A DNA stretch of 8,230 nt from Bacteroidales bacterium (GTDB taxonomy: Bacteria; Bacteroidota; Bacteroidia; Bacteroidales; VadinHA17), in the NCBI GenBank assembly GCA_016936695.1, contig JAFGXK010000012.1, positions 1 through 8,230 on the forward strand. The letters are read 5' to 3'. Position numbers and translations under genes: made by a program. The notes beneath the pieces were generated by a model. It had not been told where the DNA came from. It searched no databases and saw nothing but the letters and a program-made list of their open reading frames with translations. How positions within the stretch are numbered: the stretch's first letter is position 1; every line of letters begins with the position of its first letter. This document shows, in pieces, positions 1 to 5,118 of this stretch.

Positions 1-38
1 GCAAAAACCATGACGAGCCCATTAATTATACCGTCCGT

Positions 39-56
39 GTTATGCTTAGGCGTTTG
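39..56. repeat. 18-bp direct repeat, left copy; attC-like half-site
   Basis: The plus-strand motif gttatgcttaggcgtttg occurs here and again, exactly, at 650-667, 611 bp away; the lipoprotein gene lies between the copies. Read on the minus strand from about 60, this site starts AACAAACGCC and runs into ACGGACGG. That resembles the first half (R''-L'' side) of integron attC sites as I remember them, for example the Vibrio cholerae repeat. The other half would lie beyond the left edge, so neither folding nor site type can be confirmed. The direct repeat is certain; the attC reading is inference. Confidence 0.6.
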
Positions 57-63
57 TTAAAGT

Positions 64-576
64 TCAAGGTATATTTATTTTTGCTTTAAATTTAATTTCA
101 GCAAATGGAGTATTATTTTTGGTTTCTGTCCTTGTTTCTAATATTAAAAGTATACCTGTCTCTCCAGAATTGGTTTTAATTTGCCAAATTTCAAATGGTT
201 TTATATCAAGAGCAAATGTTTGAAATGGATTTATACCTATTACCGAAAGAGTGTCAAAATGATTCTGAGCAGAAGTTATATTATCATAACTTTTAAGAAA
301 AATAAATCTATTCTCCAAATTAGGATGCGATAACATAGGTCCAATAATATCTCCCGTTTCATTCGTATGGCACGCAAGAATAAAATCCGGTATAACATTA
401 CTTGAATTCGGGAATGTAATAATTTTCAAATCTTTAAATGAGAATCCTTTAAGAAGTTGACCGGTTGAAAGTTCAGTATTTAATACATAAAATTCAGGTG
501 GAGTCTTATCGTGATCTTCACATGCGGAAATCAGGCAGAAGGAAATGCAAAGCGTTATTTTAAGTAATTTATTCAT
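64..576 (-). CDS. Small hypothetical lipoprotein, probable cassette cargo
   Basis: This encodes a 170-residue protein that I do not recognise. It starts with a short basic segment (MNKLLK), a hydrophobic stretch and a lipobox, Ile16-Ser-Ala-Cys19, so it is predicted to be exported by Sec, cut by signal peptidase II and lipid-anchored at Cys19. The mature part (about 150 residues) has no transmembrane segment and no motif I can name; alternating hydrophobic and polar stretches suggest a beta-rich fold. The gene is clearly more AT-rich than the dehydrogenase and esterase genes to the right. It lies alone between two copies of an 18-bp repeat, downstream of the recombinase and in the same orientation, which suggests horizontal capture. 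The ATG is the natural start because the signal peptide begins there. Being a real exported protein is likely; its function is unknown. Confidence 0.75.
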   Translation of the reverse strand: MNKLLKITLCISFCLISACEDHDKTPPEFYVLNTELSTGQLLKGFSFKDLKIITFPNSSNVIPDFILACHTNETGDIIGPMLSHPNLENRFIFLKSYDNITSAQNHFDTLSVIGINPFQTFALDIKPFEIWQIKTNSGETGILLILETRTETKNNTPFAEIKFKAKINIP

Positions 577-649
577 GATTTTTACATATTTGATGAATGA
601 ATATTCTCTTGTATTAACTTACATATAAAAACCAAAATGGATTTATGAA

Positions 650-714
650 GTTATGCTTAGGCGTTTGATTCAATGCAGGAATTGTCCTGCAAGTACTTGA
701 CGCTTAAGCATAAC
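650..714. repeat. 65-bp hairpin element containing the second 18-bp repeat copy; attC-like or recombination site
   Basis: The outer arms 650-663 and 701-714 pair over 14 positions with a single G-T wobble (660/704). Inside is a second perfect 7-bp stem, 674-680 with 685-691, closed by a 4-base loop; the stretches between the stems pair poorly. A long outer stem, a bulged middle and a small terminal stem is the general shape of a single-strand-folding attC site. Bases 650-667 repeat the motif at 39-56. There is no U-run after either end, so a rho-independent terminator is a poor explanation. It lies 86 bp beyond the recombinase stop codon, before the lipoprotein gene. The remaining parts of the 577-800 gap show nothing else I can name. 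Confidence 0.6.
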
Positions 715-800
715 ATGTTATCTGTCAACCAAAGGTAAACATAATTTACGCTTTTCGGTGTTATCAGGTAGTATAAGGTAAATTCTATAACCAGCTCTGA

Positions 801-1967
801 TTATAAATCATCAAACGGACTTCTTATCTTCTCTATGCTCTGTATCGTTACATGAGTGTAAATCTCAGTGGTCCTGCTGCTCTTGTGACCTAACAGTGCC
901 TGAATATACCTTAAATCAGTACCTGCTTCCAACAGATGCGTTGCATAACTGTGTCTCAATCCATGCAGGGTAATGTCCTTCTTCTGAATTCCGGCCTTTT
1001 CATAAGCATTCCTGAATACTTTCTCCAGACTGGCAGGACTATACTTGCTACCGGCATTTTGCCCTTCAAACAAATACTTTACAGGCTTGAAATGCTTTAT
1101 ATACTGATCAAGCATCTGTATCAGCCTGTCCGAAAGCGGAACCAGCCGGTCCTTAAATCCCTTCGCCTGCCTGATCTTCATCAGCTTCCTGTCCCTGTCA
1201 ACATCCGAAGGCAATAATTCCAAAACCTCACTCCTGCGTAAACCACATCCGTAAACCAGACTCAACATAACCCTGTGCTTTTCGTTTTTTACCGAATCCA
1301 GAATCCGCTTGACCTGTTCCTTGCTAAGGACATTCGGCAACCGGTGCTGAGGCCTGGGCCTCGTTATCTCTCCCGGGTCAATCACCGACTTATATATCTT
1401 TCCATAAAATTTCTTTACCGCACTAACCATCTGGTTCTGAAAAGAATGACTTAAACCATTAGGAAGTATGTATTCCTCAACAATCCTGACAAGATCTTCT
1501 GAAGTGCACTCTTCAGCTTGCTTCGGACTGACAAACTTCAGAAAAGTCGATATCATCCCCGCATAGGTCCTGACCGTCGACTCAGGATACCGGTTCGCTT
1601 CCATCCAATTTCTGTACTTTTCAATGTCCTTTACAGCCTTTTCACTTAAAGCTGATTGCTTTGCTTCCTTGTTAACCCTCTGCTTCGCCTCTCCTCCGGA
1701 AACCACATCTTTCTGCTTTGAATCATGCTTGTCTTCCTCCCCTTTAACCAGGGAACTGTAATCAACAAAAGCCTGCCCCCTGAAGGTATCAAGCAAAGTA
1801 CTTTTTATGTTGCTGCTTTCAGGTACATGCCACAATTTCATCTGTGAACTCCACCTGGCTCCTTCAATCTTTTTTACAATCCCGATGAGCGTCTCGTCAT
1901 ATCCGAATCTGAGGGAAATCCTCCTTTCCCCATTATGAATTACTCTTTCAGCAACTACTTTTTTCAT
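801..1967 (-). CDS. Tyrosine-type site-specific recombinase/integrase
   Basis: A DNA strand-exchange enzyme of the phage integrase/XerCD superfamily, 388 residues from ATG 1967. An N-terminal domain (about 8-71) of a type I associate with Bacteroidota integrases is followed by a charged linker (about 75-105), a SAM-like core-binding domain (about 110-200) and the catalytic domain (about 213-385). The full active site is visible: Arg244 (GLRRSE), Lys269 (QAKGFKDR), His335 and Arg338 (HGLRHSYATH), His361 (LLGHKS) and nucleophile Tyr370 (EIYTHV). The last part is close in style to XerD and IntI, but the extra segment that marks true integron integrases, ahead of the HxxR box, is absent. The frame can extend to a TTG at 2003 (400 residues); I prefer the ATG because homology-like sequence begins just after it. 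Neither start has a good Shine-Dalgarno. It probably mobilises the neighbouring cassette-like segment; that is inference from position. Confidence 0.93.
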   Translation of the reverse strand: MKKVVAERVIHNGERRISLRFGYDETLIGIVKKIEGARWSSQMKLWHVPESSNIKSTLLDTFRGQAFVDYSSLVKGEEDKHDSKQKDVVSGGEAKQRVNKEAKQSALSEKAVKDIEKYRNWMEANRYPESTVRTYAGMISTFLKFVSPKQAEECTSEDLVRIVEEYILPNGLSHSFQNQMVSAVKKFYGKIYKSVIDPGEITRPRPQHRLPNVLSKEQVKRILDSVKNEKHRVMLSLVYGCGLRRSEVLELLPSDVDRDRKLMKIRQAKGFKDRLVPLSDRLIQMLDQYIKHFKPVKYLFEGQNAGSKYSPASLEKVFRNAYEKAGIQKKDITLHGLRHSYATHLLEAGTDLRYIQALLGHKSSRTTEIYTHVTIQSIEKIRSPFDDL

Positions 1968-1981
1968 AACCGGCCGGTTAT
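1966..1981. promoter_or_regulatory. Perfect 16-bp palindrome over the recombinase start codon
   Basis: The bases ATAACCGGCCGGTTAT are perfectly self-complementary, and their left end overlaps the preferred ATG (1965-1967) of the recombinase. The position suits an operator for autoregulation or an mRNA hairpin hiding the start. No regulator is known from the sequence, and a single palindrome of this size can arise by chance. Confidence 0.3.
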
Positions 1982-1999
1982 TAGTCCTTGAATTATCCT

Positions 2000-2125
2000 T
2001 CAACCCGGAGAAAGCAATGCTCCGTCAGTCACAATGGCAACAGCCTCATCCCTCAGTCTCAACCGTACGTTGTATTTATTGCCTGACTCTCCTTGAAATA
2101 AATAAACACAACTAAAATTAAACAT
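2000..2125 (-). CDS. Possible 41-residue small ORF or gene remnant upstream of the recombinase
   Basis: An ATG-started frame of 41 codons ends in TGA at 2002-2000. Its C-terminal half (for example VRLRLRDEAVAIVTDGALL) has protein-like composition with alternating charged and hydrophobic residues. The stop overlaps the alternative TTG start of the recombinase in the arrangement TTGA, which would allow translational coupling if that start were used. I do not recognise the peptide; it may be a real leader peptide, the tail of a decayed gene, or chance. The rest of the gap, 2126-2396, is AT-rich and shows nothing I can support. Confidence 0.18.
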   Translation of the reverse strand: MFNFSCVYLFQGESGNKYNVRLRLRDEAVAIVTDGALLSPG

Positions 2126-2396
2126 TATACAGTAATTTTAAACAAGGAATGCCTAATTTTTTAATAACTTATTTTCTCAGACCAATGAAGGTCCCTTCAA
2201 AACCTATTTCAGATCGATAAAATGCTCCCAGACTCAAAAAATGTACTGAGAGTCCTTGTGATTCAGAAAAAGATCTGTGCAGATATTATAGTAAAAACAG
2301 TAAAAAACAGTAATAAACATTAAGACATATTAAAACATTTCGTAACTTTATAGTCTGAACAATATTTTACGCAATGACAAAAGCAGGTGGATTATT

Positions 2397-2401
2397 GGAG
2401 G
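2397..2401 (+). promoter_or_regulatory. Shine-Dalgarno GGAGG deciding the start at 2410
   Basis: GGAGG sits 8 bases before the ATG at 2410, the ideal spacing. This favours 2410 over the in-frame upstream ATG at 2374, which has no such signal. A strong site is unusual here, as most other starts in the window lack one. Confidence 0.6.
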
Positions 2402-2409
2402 TCTTCAGA

Positions 2410-3141
2410 ATGTTTCAGAACACTGAATCGTATTTTGAAAAAAGCAACCGTGAGAAGTCAGGACGATTAATCGTGAATCAGCTGCTGATAATTTGCATCT
2501 TTACTTTTCTTTACGGTGTTGTCATGGGAAGTTATCACAGCTTCCTTCAGTCGGTGGCAGCCGGACTGAAAGTGACTTTCCTGTTCTACAGTGCTATCCT
2601 GATATGTTTCCCATCTTTCTATGTCATACAACAGGTTCTGGGATCAAGACTGACGTTCAGGTAGATGGTGCTCATCATTTTAAGCGGATTCGTTCTTACC
2701 TCAGCTATTGCTGTTTCGTTTGCCCCGATTGTTATTCTTTTCCAGCTTACAGGCGGAAATTATCATTTTCTTCAACTGCTGCACGTTGCGATATTTGTTT
2801 TCTCCGGGATTTTCGGCATGAAACTCATGATCGATGCCCTGAAATTCGCGTGCGAGAAGAAGGACATCTATCCGCGGACCGGAGTTAATGTATTCAGAAT
2901 ATGGATGATAATTCTGGCATTCGTAGGGATCCAGATAGCCTGGAACCTTCGGCCCTTTATGTGCAACAAGACTGAGGAATTCAAACTTTTCAGGAAATAT
3001 GAAGGCAATTTCTATACAGCAATCGTTTATTCCGTTCAACAGCTTGTCAAACCGGCTGAACGGGAAAGCAGTTTTGAAGTCAGGCCTGAAAATCAGGCAG
3101 AGGTAACCGACACTGCCTTGTTGAATCTCATCAAAAAATAA
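2410..3141 (+). pseudogene. Multi-pass inner-membrane protein gene split by an in-frame TAG
   Basis: The two halves, 2410-2664 and 2665-3141, are in the same frame with no gap, separated only by TAG at 2662-2664. Read through, they give about 243 residues with five likely membrane helices: two before the stop (around NQLLIICIFTFLYGVV and LFYSAILICFPSFYVI) and three after (LIILSGFVLTSAIAV, LLHVAIFVFSGIFGM, IWMIILAFVGIQIAW), then a soluble tail. From memory it matches a Bacteroidales family that automatic pipelines call 'actin-binding WH2 domain-containing protein', a name I would not trust functionally; relatives tend to have a Gln after the GSRL(T/S)F segment. A C-to-T change turning CAG into TAG would explain the break. 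The ATG at 2665 directly follows the stop, so a second fragment could be made by reinitiation. It could also be a sequencing error or stop readthrough. The HTH gene follows after 3 bases, probably in one transcript. Confidence 0.72.
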
Positions 3142-3144
3142 GGA

Positions 3145-3336
3145 ATGGATGAAATTATGACACTCGAAGAAGTGGCAAAATACCTGAAACTGAAACCACA
3201 AACCATATATACCTGGGCCCAGAGCGGAAGGATCCCCGCCGCCAAACTCGGAAAGGAATGGCGCTTCAGGAAATCAGTCATCGACAGATGGTTCAACCAG
3301 CATATCGATGAACGGTTTTCTGAATATCTGGAGTGA
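3145..3336 (+). CDS. Excisionase-like helix-turn-helix DNA-binding protein
   Basis: A 63-residue protein made almost entirely of a MerR/excisionase-type winged helix-turn-helix (HTH_17 class). It shows the family's order: TLEEVAKYLKL (first helix), PQTIYTWAQSGRIPA (recognition helix and turn), KLGKEWRFRKSVIDRWF (wing and final helix). Such stand-alone domains bind DNA as recombination directionality factors or small transcription regulators, and the sequence cannot decide which. The ATG at 3145 lies only 3 bases after the stop of the membrane-protein gene, and AAGGA (3140-3144) touches it; the ATG at 3157 is better spaced from that site and would give 59 residues. A tyrosine recombinase lies about 1.2 kb away on the other strand, so a link to it is possible but unproven. 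Confidence 0.85.
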   Translation: MDEIMTLEEVAKYLKLKPQTIYTWAQSGRIPAAKLGKEWRFRKSVIDRWFNQHIDERFSEYLE

Positions 3337-3385
3337 TAAGCTGTTAGCGGTCAGTGATCAGCTATCAGCTATTTTCAGGGGAAAT

Positions 3386-3415
3386 GACCTGCACGACCTG
3401 CACGACCTGCACGAC
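3386..3415. repeat. 9-bp tandem repeat GACCTGCAC, three copies plus GAC
   Basis: Three exact copies of GACCTGCAC run from 3386 and end in a partial fourth. A near-identical array (GACCTGCAT) occurs at 3847-3887. Just before it, 3343-3372 contains a degenerate run of AGCTGTTAG/ATCAGCT-like words, also low in complexity. No gene is supported here. Confidence 0.85.
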
Positions 3416-3421
3416 TTCTTC

Positions 3422-3456
3422 GATCTTCGGTCTTCGGTCTCCGGTCTTCCGTCCTC
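3422..3456. repeat. 7-bp degenerate tandem repeat GGTCTTC, five copies
   Basis: Five consecutive 7-base units read gatcttc, ggtcttc, ggtctcc, ggtcttc, cgtcctc. The reverse complement of the unit forms the array at 3705-3767, so the two arrays face each other across about 250 bp. Confidence 0.75.
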
Positions 3457-3468
3457 TTTTTATCCCAC

Positions 3469-3627
3469 TTATTCCACCAGAGCAAATTCCCAGTTTACCG
3501 GACCTAATTCGAAAACCGCCTTGCCATTCTCAAACCTGATGAATTTCAAGCCTTTTACCTTACGTCCCGGTTTACCTCTTTCCCTTACGCTTTTCAGGGA
3601 TGATACCGCGTACCGCTTTAAAAACAC
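3469..3627 (-). CDS. Possible 52-residue small ORF or 3' gene remnant between inverted repeat arrays
   Basis: This frame opens after an in-frame TAA and ends in TAA at 3471-3469. From a GTG at 3627 it encodes 52 residues with protein-like composition: a basic first half (SLKSVRERGKPGRKVKG) followed by a segment with regular alternation (GLKFIRFENGKAVFELG) ending in WEFALVE. There is no ATG and no visible ribosome site. I do not recognise it. It could be a small basic protein, the surviving C-terminal end of a larger gene, or chance. Confidence 0.25.
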   Translation of the reverse strand: MFLKRYAVSSLKSVRERGKPGRKVKGLKFIRFENGKAVFELGPVNWEFALVE

Positions 3628-3638
3628 ACGAATTATTA

Positions 3639-3671
3639 TCGTAAAACAATATCGCAGTTATTGTTTTACGA
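3639..3671. promoter_or_regulatory. Perfect 13-bp inverted repeat with 7-base loop
   Basis: TCGTAAAACAATA (3639-3651) is matched exactly by its reverse complement at 3659-3671, with seven bases between. It lies just upstream of the small minus-strand reading frame at 3469-3627. It is AT-rich and lacks a clean T-run on either side, so an operator-like or structured site is more likely than a terminator. Thirteen perfect pairs are unlikely by chance; the role is unknown. Confidence 0.5.
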
Positions 3672-3704
3672 CAAATATTTTACCCAAAACGATATGGATT
3701 TGAA

Positions 3705-3767
3705 GAAAGACGGAAGACGGAAGACCCTCGCCTGACCGATGTCAGTCGGGCAGGGAAGACGGAAGGA
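3705..3767. repeat. 7-bp repeat GGAAGAC array, interrupted
   Basis: Units gaaagac, ggaagac, ggaagac run from 3705 to 3725; another ggaagac starts at 3754. Between them, GCCTGAC and GTCAGTCGGGC form an imperfect hairpin. The array is the reverse-complement partner of the one at 3422-3456 and grades into a purine-rich gaagaagaaggggag stretch up to about 3789. Confidence 0.65.
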
Positions 3768-3789
3768 AGAAGAAGGGGAGAAGGGGAGA

Positions 3790-3815
3790 GCCACCTTCGC
3801 CAAGGCTACGGTGGC
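3790..3815. repeat. Small hairpin repeat GCCACC...GGTGGC
   Basis: GCCACC (3790-3795) and GGTGGC (3810-3815) are reverse complements enclosing 14 bases. From memory, the sequence around CCTTCGCCAAGGCTACGGTGG resembles a short dispersed repeat seen in gaps of uncultured bacterial genomes. That recollection needs a database search. Confidence 0.4.
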
Positions 3816-3846
3816 CAAAGGAATGGGAGAAGGGGTGAGTCGTAAG

Positions 3847-3887
3847 GACCTGCATGACCTGCATGACCTGCAAGACCTGCATGACCT
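3847..3887. repeat. 9-bp tandem repeat GACCTGCAT, four copies plus five bases
   Basis: Four units, three GACCTGCAT and one GACCTGCAA, end in a partial fifth. The unit differs by one base from that of the array at 3386-3415, so two related arrays bracket the 3416-3846 segment. Confidence 0.85.
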
Positions 3888-3897
3888 TTTGCCTCCC

Positions 3898-3929
3898 GCC
3901 TTTACGCCTTTCCGCCTTTCCGCCTTTCT
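3898..3929. repeat. 8-bp tandem repeat GCCTTTCC abutting the dehydrogenase stop
   Basis: Four units read gcctttac, gcctttcc, gcctttcc, gcctttct. The last one touches the stop codon of the lactate dehydrogenase gene (3929-3931). Similar words (ttacgcctttacgcc) occur at 6495-6509, just past the stop of the esterase gene. Confidence 0.75.
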
Positions 3930-4897
3930 TATCCCAGTCCCATCTCCTTTATCGCCTTCCTGATCACCCCGGCCGAATGTGTCAGCTTTTCAATCTCTTC
4001 CTGCGGCAGATGAGCCGGGACTATCCTTTCGATTCCCCGGCTTGAAATGATTGACGGTATGCTGATTGCCAAATTCTTAAGACCGTATTCGCCATCGGGC
4101 ACAACCGAGACCGTGAGCATACTGTTCTGATTTCGCAGGATGGCTGTTGTTATTCTTACAAGGGCAAGACCGACTGCAAAGTAAGTGGAACCCTTTGCAT
4201 CAATTATATGATATGCCGAATCGCGTACCTGTTGCTCTATCCGGCTCTTTTGCTCTTTCCACCCTTCGCACTTTTTGCAGTAGGGGCAGTAATCGGAGAT
4301 CGAAACACCTCCCACATGTGTCATCGACCAGGCAACAAATTCACTGTCGCCGTGCTCGCCAAGAACATATGCATGAACACTGTGGGGATCCACTCCGCAA
4401 TGCTGACTGATGAAATGCTTCAGCCTGGCGCTGTCGAGTACAGTGCCGGAGCCCATAACCCTTTGCGACGGCCACCCGGAAGCCCTGTAAGCGACATAGG
4501 TCATTACATCGACAGGATTTGTTACGATAAGCATCACCCCGCCGCATCCGCCCGAGGCAACCTTCTCAGCAATGCCTCCCACAATACTCGCGTTCTTCTG
4601 CAGGAGCTGCAGGCGTGTTTCACCCGGCTTCTGGGCTGCACCTGCGGTAATGACAACAAGACTCGCATCGGCATAGTCATCATCAGTTCCTTCCTTTATA
4701 GTTACCGTCGGAAAAAACGGCTGCCCGTGAACAAGGTCAAGAACCTGTCCCCTGAGAAGCTCTTCGTTCCTGTCGATAAGCACTATTTCCTCGGCAACGC
4801 CGCTCTGGGCAAGGGCATAGGCATATGTCGCCCCAACCGAACCGGCTCCGGCGATTACTACCTTACGCTTGTGAATTTTATTATCTCCCGGATTCAT
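3929..4897 (-). CDS. ldh: L-lactate dehydrogenase
   Basis: A cytoplasmic NAD-dependent enzyme interconverting pyruvate and L-lactate, the redox-balancing step of fermentation; 322 residues, normal for the family. The Rossmann nucleotide site is GAGSVG (17-22) with Asp42 after the second strand, which favours NAD. In the substrate loop, AAQKPGETR carries Gln89 where malate dehydrogenases carry Arg, so lactate rather than malate is expected. Other expected residues are present: Arg95, Asn127 (TNPVD), Asp155 and Arg158 (DSARLK), catalytic His182 (GEHGDSEF) and Thr238 (STYF). An unusual three-cysteine stretch, Cys204-Cys207-Cys210, follows the active-site loop. The ATG start gives a plausible N-terminus but has no Shine-Dalgarno. 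The gene stands alone. An IS ends 66 bp upstream, so its native promoter may be displaced. Confidence 0.93.
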   Translation of the reverse strand: MNPGDNKIHKRKVVIAGAGSVGATYAYALAQSGVAEEIVLIDRNEELLRGQVLDLVHGQPFFPTVTIKEGTDDDYADASLVVITAGAAQKPGETRLQLLQKNASIVGGIAEKVASGGCGGVMLIVTNPVDVMTYVAYRASGWPSQRVMGSGTVLDSARLKHFISQHCGVDPHSVHAYVLGEHGDSEFVAWSMTHVGGVSISDYCPYCKKCEGWKEQKSRIEQQVRDSAYHIIDAKGSTYFAVGLALVRITTAILRNQNSMLTVSVVPDGEYGLKNLAISIPSIISSRGIERIVPAHLPQEEIEKLTHSAGVIRKAIKEMGLG

Positions 4898-4952
4898 TTT
4901 TTAAGAATTTTATGTTGCTTGTTGTTTGACGATACGTGGTATGCGGTACGCG

Positions 4953-4963
4953 GCCCTGCGCCC
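4953..4963. repeat. Target-site duplication, left (GCCCTGCGCCC)
   Basis: These 11 bases directly precede the left inverted repeat of the IS and recur exactly at 6454-6464 directly after the right one. Duplications of about 10-13 bp are typical of the IS4 family. Confidence 0.9.
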
Positions 4964-4978
4964 TTGAGTGTTCGAAAC
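4964..4978. repeat. IS left terminal inverted repeat (15 bp)
   Basis: TTGAGTGTTCGAAAC is the perfect reverse complement of 6439-6453. It marks the left transposase-binding end. Confidence 0.93.
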
Positions 4979-5118
4979 GTTACTTTTATTTATAATCAAC
5001 AATAATTTATTGAATTCTCAATGGGTTTCAACATTAAATCGAGCTTATTAACAACTGCTTTCAAAACAAAAATAAGGCTTTTTAAAAACTAAGTGGTTAT
5101 CAACTAAAATAAACTTAA

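Noticed and set aside
650..714. Rho-independent terminator for the recombinase
   Set aside because: There is no T-run after the stem in either direction, and part of it is reused as a direct repeat past the next gene.
801..2003. Calling the recombinase an integron integrase (intI)
   Set aside because: The C-terminal boxes resemble IntI, but the IntI-specific insertion before the HxxR box is missing and an unrelated N-terminal domain is present.
2701..3201. 166-codon minus-strand reading frame opposite the membrane protein
   Set aside because: The plus strand reads as a coherent membrane protein plus HTH gene; the antisense product has no protein-like features.
3386..3887. CRISPR-like array
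   Set aside because: The repeated units are 7-9 bases in direct tandem with no spacers of constant length, and no cas gene is nearby.
3308..3963. Plus-strand reading frames at 3308-3703, 3354-3539 and 3739-3963
   Set aside because: They are made of translated tandem repeats (DLHDLHDLH, TCTTCTT) and low-complexity sequence, with no gene-like start or domain.
3929..4897. Malate dehydrogenase
   Set aside because: The substrate loop has Gln89 (AAQKPGETR), typical of lactate dehydrogenase, where malate enzymes have Arg.
4208..5005. 265-codon plus-strand reading frame opposite the dehydrogenase
   Set aside because: It lies antisense to a clear lactate dehydrogenase, runs across the IS boundary and has no recognisable domain.
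5021..5092. Short ATG frame in the left end of the IS
   Set aside because: About 23 codons with no conserved character or ribosome site; not needed for an IS4-type element.
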